Part shown: piece after piece, positions 5,027 through 5,788 of the stretch
Layout: each line of letters begins with the position of its first letter
Position numbering within the stretch: position 1 is the stretch's first letter
Source: Methanosarcinaceae archaeon
Lineage (GTDB): Archaea; Halobacteriota; Methanosarcinia; Methanosarcinales; Methanosarcinaceae
Direction of reading: 5' to 3'
Assembly: GCA_030655675.1 (NCBI GenBank)
Contig: JAUSPM010000184.1
Location: forward strand, 1-5,788
DNA length: 5,788 nt
Notes under the pieces: model-generated
What the model saw: only the letters and a program-made list of their open reading frames with translations
Database searches by the model: none
What the model was told of the DNA's origin: nothing
Translations under genes and position numbers: made by a program

Positions 5027-5434
5027 GTGACTAATAATAGCTCTGATATTATTTCGGAAGTATTGATAAATCCTTTAGCTAGAATTATATCAGAAGTAGG
5101 AATTTCCATTTCCGAGACTCAGATGGCAATGGATAGAAATTCGATCGACACTCAGATAGCTATTGGAAATGATGAGGTTTTGAGCCAATATGATCTCCAA
5201 GCAACATGGCACCATATTCCTGAAGTTGAACTTGAGTTAAAAATGGCGCTTACAATGAAATACAAAGAGGAGAAGGATTCAAAGGGAAAGGTTCGTGGCT
5301 ATTTGCCGAAATTGCATGCAGCACCATTGAATGCATCATACAATAATACTCATGAATATGATGTGAATGGGGCGAGTGTTATCAAAGCTAAATTTGTCTC
5401 GATCCCACCTTCTATCCAGAGGACAAATGAATGA
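5027..5434 (+). CDS. Small soluble protein, shorter paralogue of the preceding gene
   Basis: This 135-residue protein is read from a GTG start with a strong GGAGG seven bases ahead and begins 44 bases after the stop of the previous gene. Residues 17-40 (ending SETQMAMDRNSI) align with residues 13-36 of the previous protein with 10 identities in 24 and mostly conservative changes. ELKMALTM (70-77) matches EVKMAITM with six of eight identical. Residues 101-129 (ASYNN...YDVNGASVIK...IPP) align without gaps to its C-terminal block. It lacks the beta-hairpin segment and the Ser/Gly-rich stretch of the larger paralogue and carries instead a short charged loop (KEEKDSKGKVRG, 80-91). No export signal or membrane segment is visible. 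It is likely a partner subunit of its neighbour, arising by duplication; function unknown. Confidence 0.8.
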   Translation: MTNNSSDIISEVLINPLARIISEVGISISETQMAMDRNSIDTQIAIGNDEVLSQYDLQATWHHIPEVELELKMALTMKYKEEKDSKGKVRGYLPKLHAAPLNASYNNTHEYDVNGASVIKAKFVSIPPSIQRTNE

Positions 5435-5452
5435 AACATCGGGTGGGATAAT

Positions 5453-5788
5453 ATGACACTTATTGTTAATCTTAGGAAAAATCTGGATAATCTCAGGGTC
5501 GAAAAGAATATTGATGAGGGCAGTCTGATCAATTTTAATAAAGATCTTGATAATGTGGAAACAGAACTTCAAAACAAGGATATTCAAATAGCCAATCTTA
5601 AAAATAATGTTAATACAGTCATATCTGAGAAATATGTTTTTGAATTTGAGAAAAATGTCCTGTCAAATAAAATATCTGTATTGTTAAGCGAAAAAGCAGA
5701 ACTTGAGGCGAATATCCAAACCCTCCAGCTACAGAGACCGCAGATACATTCTACAAATTTAGTGACCACATTCAGACAATCTCTTGAT
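5453..5788 (+). CDS. N-terminal part of a coiled-coil protein, third gene of the cluster (3' end outside window)
   Basis: The frame opens with ATG at 5453 and stays open to the window end (112 residues visible). A GGTG seven bases ahead of the start can serve as the ribosome binding site, and only 18 bases separate it from the stop of the previous gene, so it is surely in the same operon. Residues 7-92 are rich in Leu, Glu, Lys and Asn with heptad-like spacing (LRKNLDNLRVEK, LDNVETELQNKDIQIANLK, KISVLLSEKAELEANIQTLQ) and should form a long coiled coil. A short linker (QRPQIHST) leads into TNLVTTFRQSLD, which looks like the first helix of a folded C-terminal domain that lies outside the window. 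There is no signal peptide. I do not recognise the family. The coiled coil suggests oligomerisation or scaffolding with the two paralogous proteins upstream. Confidence 0.8.
   Translation, partial: MTLIVNLRKNLDNLRVEKNIDEGSLINFNKDLDNVETELQNKDIQIANLKNNVNTVISEKYVFEFEKNVLSNKISVLLSEKAELEANIQTLQLQRPQIHSTNLVTTFRQSLD

Noticed and set aside
5336..5587. Minus-strand open frame across the end of the second cluster gene and start of the third
   Set aside because: It overlaps two better supported plus-strand genes with ribosome binding sites, and the translation is low-complexity and hydrophobic as expected for the complement of AT-rich coding DNA.

Overview
This window reads as a piece of an archaeal chromosome, most likely a euryarchaeon related to methanogens or anaerobic methanotrophs (Methanosarcinales-like). 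The signs are a DUF2240-type protein (an archaeal family), a class II tRNA-Leu gene with no encoded CCA that ends in a bare T7 tract, AT-rich TATA-like promoters, and GGAG/GGAGG ribosome binding sites. The lineage is inference; the archaeal assignment is fairly safe. Base composition is uneven: the serA block is richer in G+C, while the left end, the intergenic regions and the right-hand cluster are AT-rich.

Left part (1-1220): the 3' end of an unrecognised protein gene (+ strand) is followed by a T-rich termination zone and by AT-rich DNA with short direct repeats. A tRNA-Leu(CAA) gene lies on the minus strand. Next comes about 400 bases without a gene. It holds two inverted copies of a GC-rich hairpin repeat, a 10-base tandem repeat and a 13-base tandem repeat, and looks like debris of small dispersed repeat elements.

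Middle part (1221-3833, all minus strand): serA, a complete phosphoglycerate dehydrogenase for serine biosynthesis, is followed downstream by two small genes that overlap by one base (TGATG): an unrecognised 160-residue protein and a DUF2240 protein. A TATA-like site between serA and the pair suggests that the pair also has its own promoter.

Right part (3834-5788): a 543-base AT-rich divergent intergenic region carries several inverted and direct repeats that look like regulatory sites. It precedes a + strand cluster of three small genes. The first two are paralogues sharing three conserved blocks, although one is 201 and the other 135 residues long. The third begins 18 bases later, encodes a coiled coil, and runs off the window. 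The pair distantly resembles DUF2589-type small soluble proteins. This cluster is the best candidate here for an undescribed system, probably a multi-subunit cytoplasmic assembly, but its function cannot be read from the sequence.
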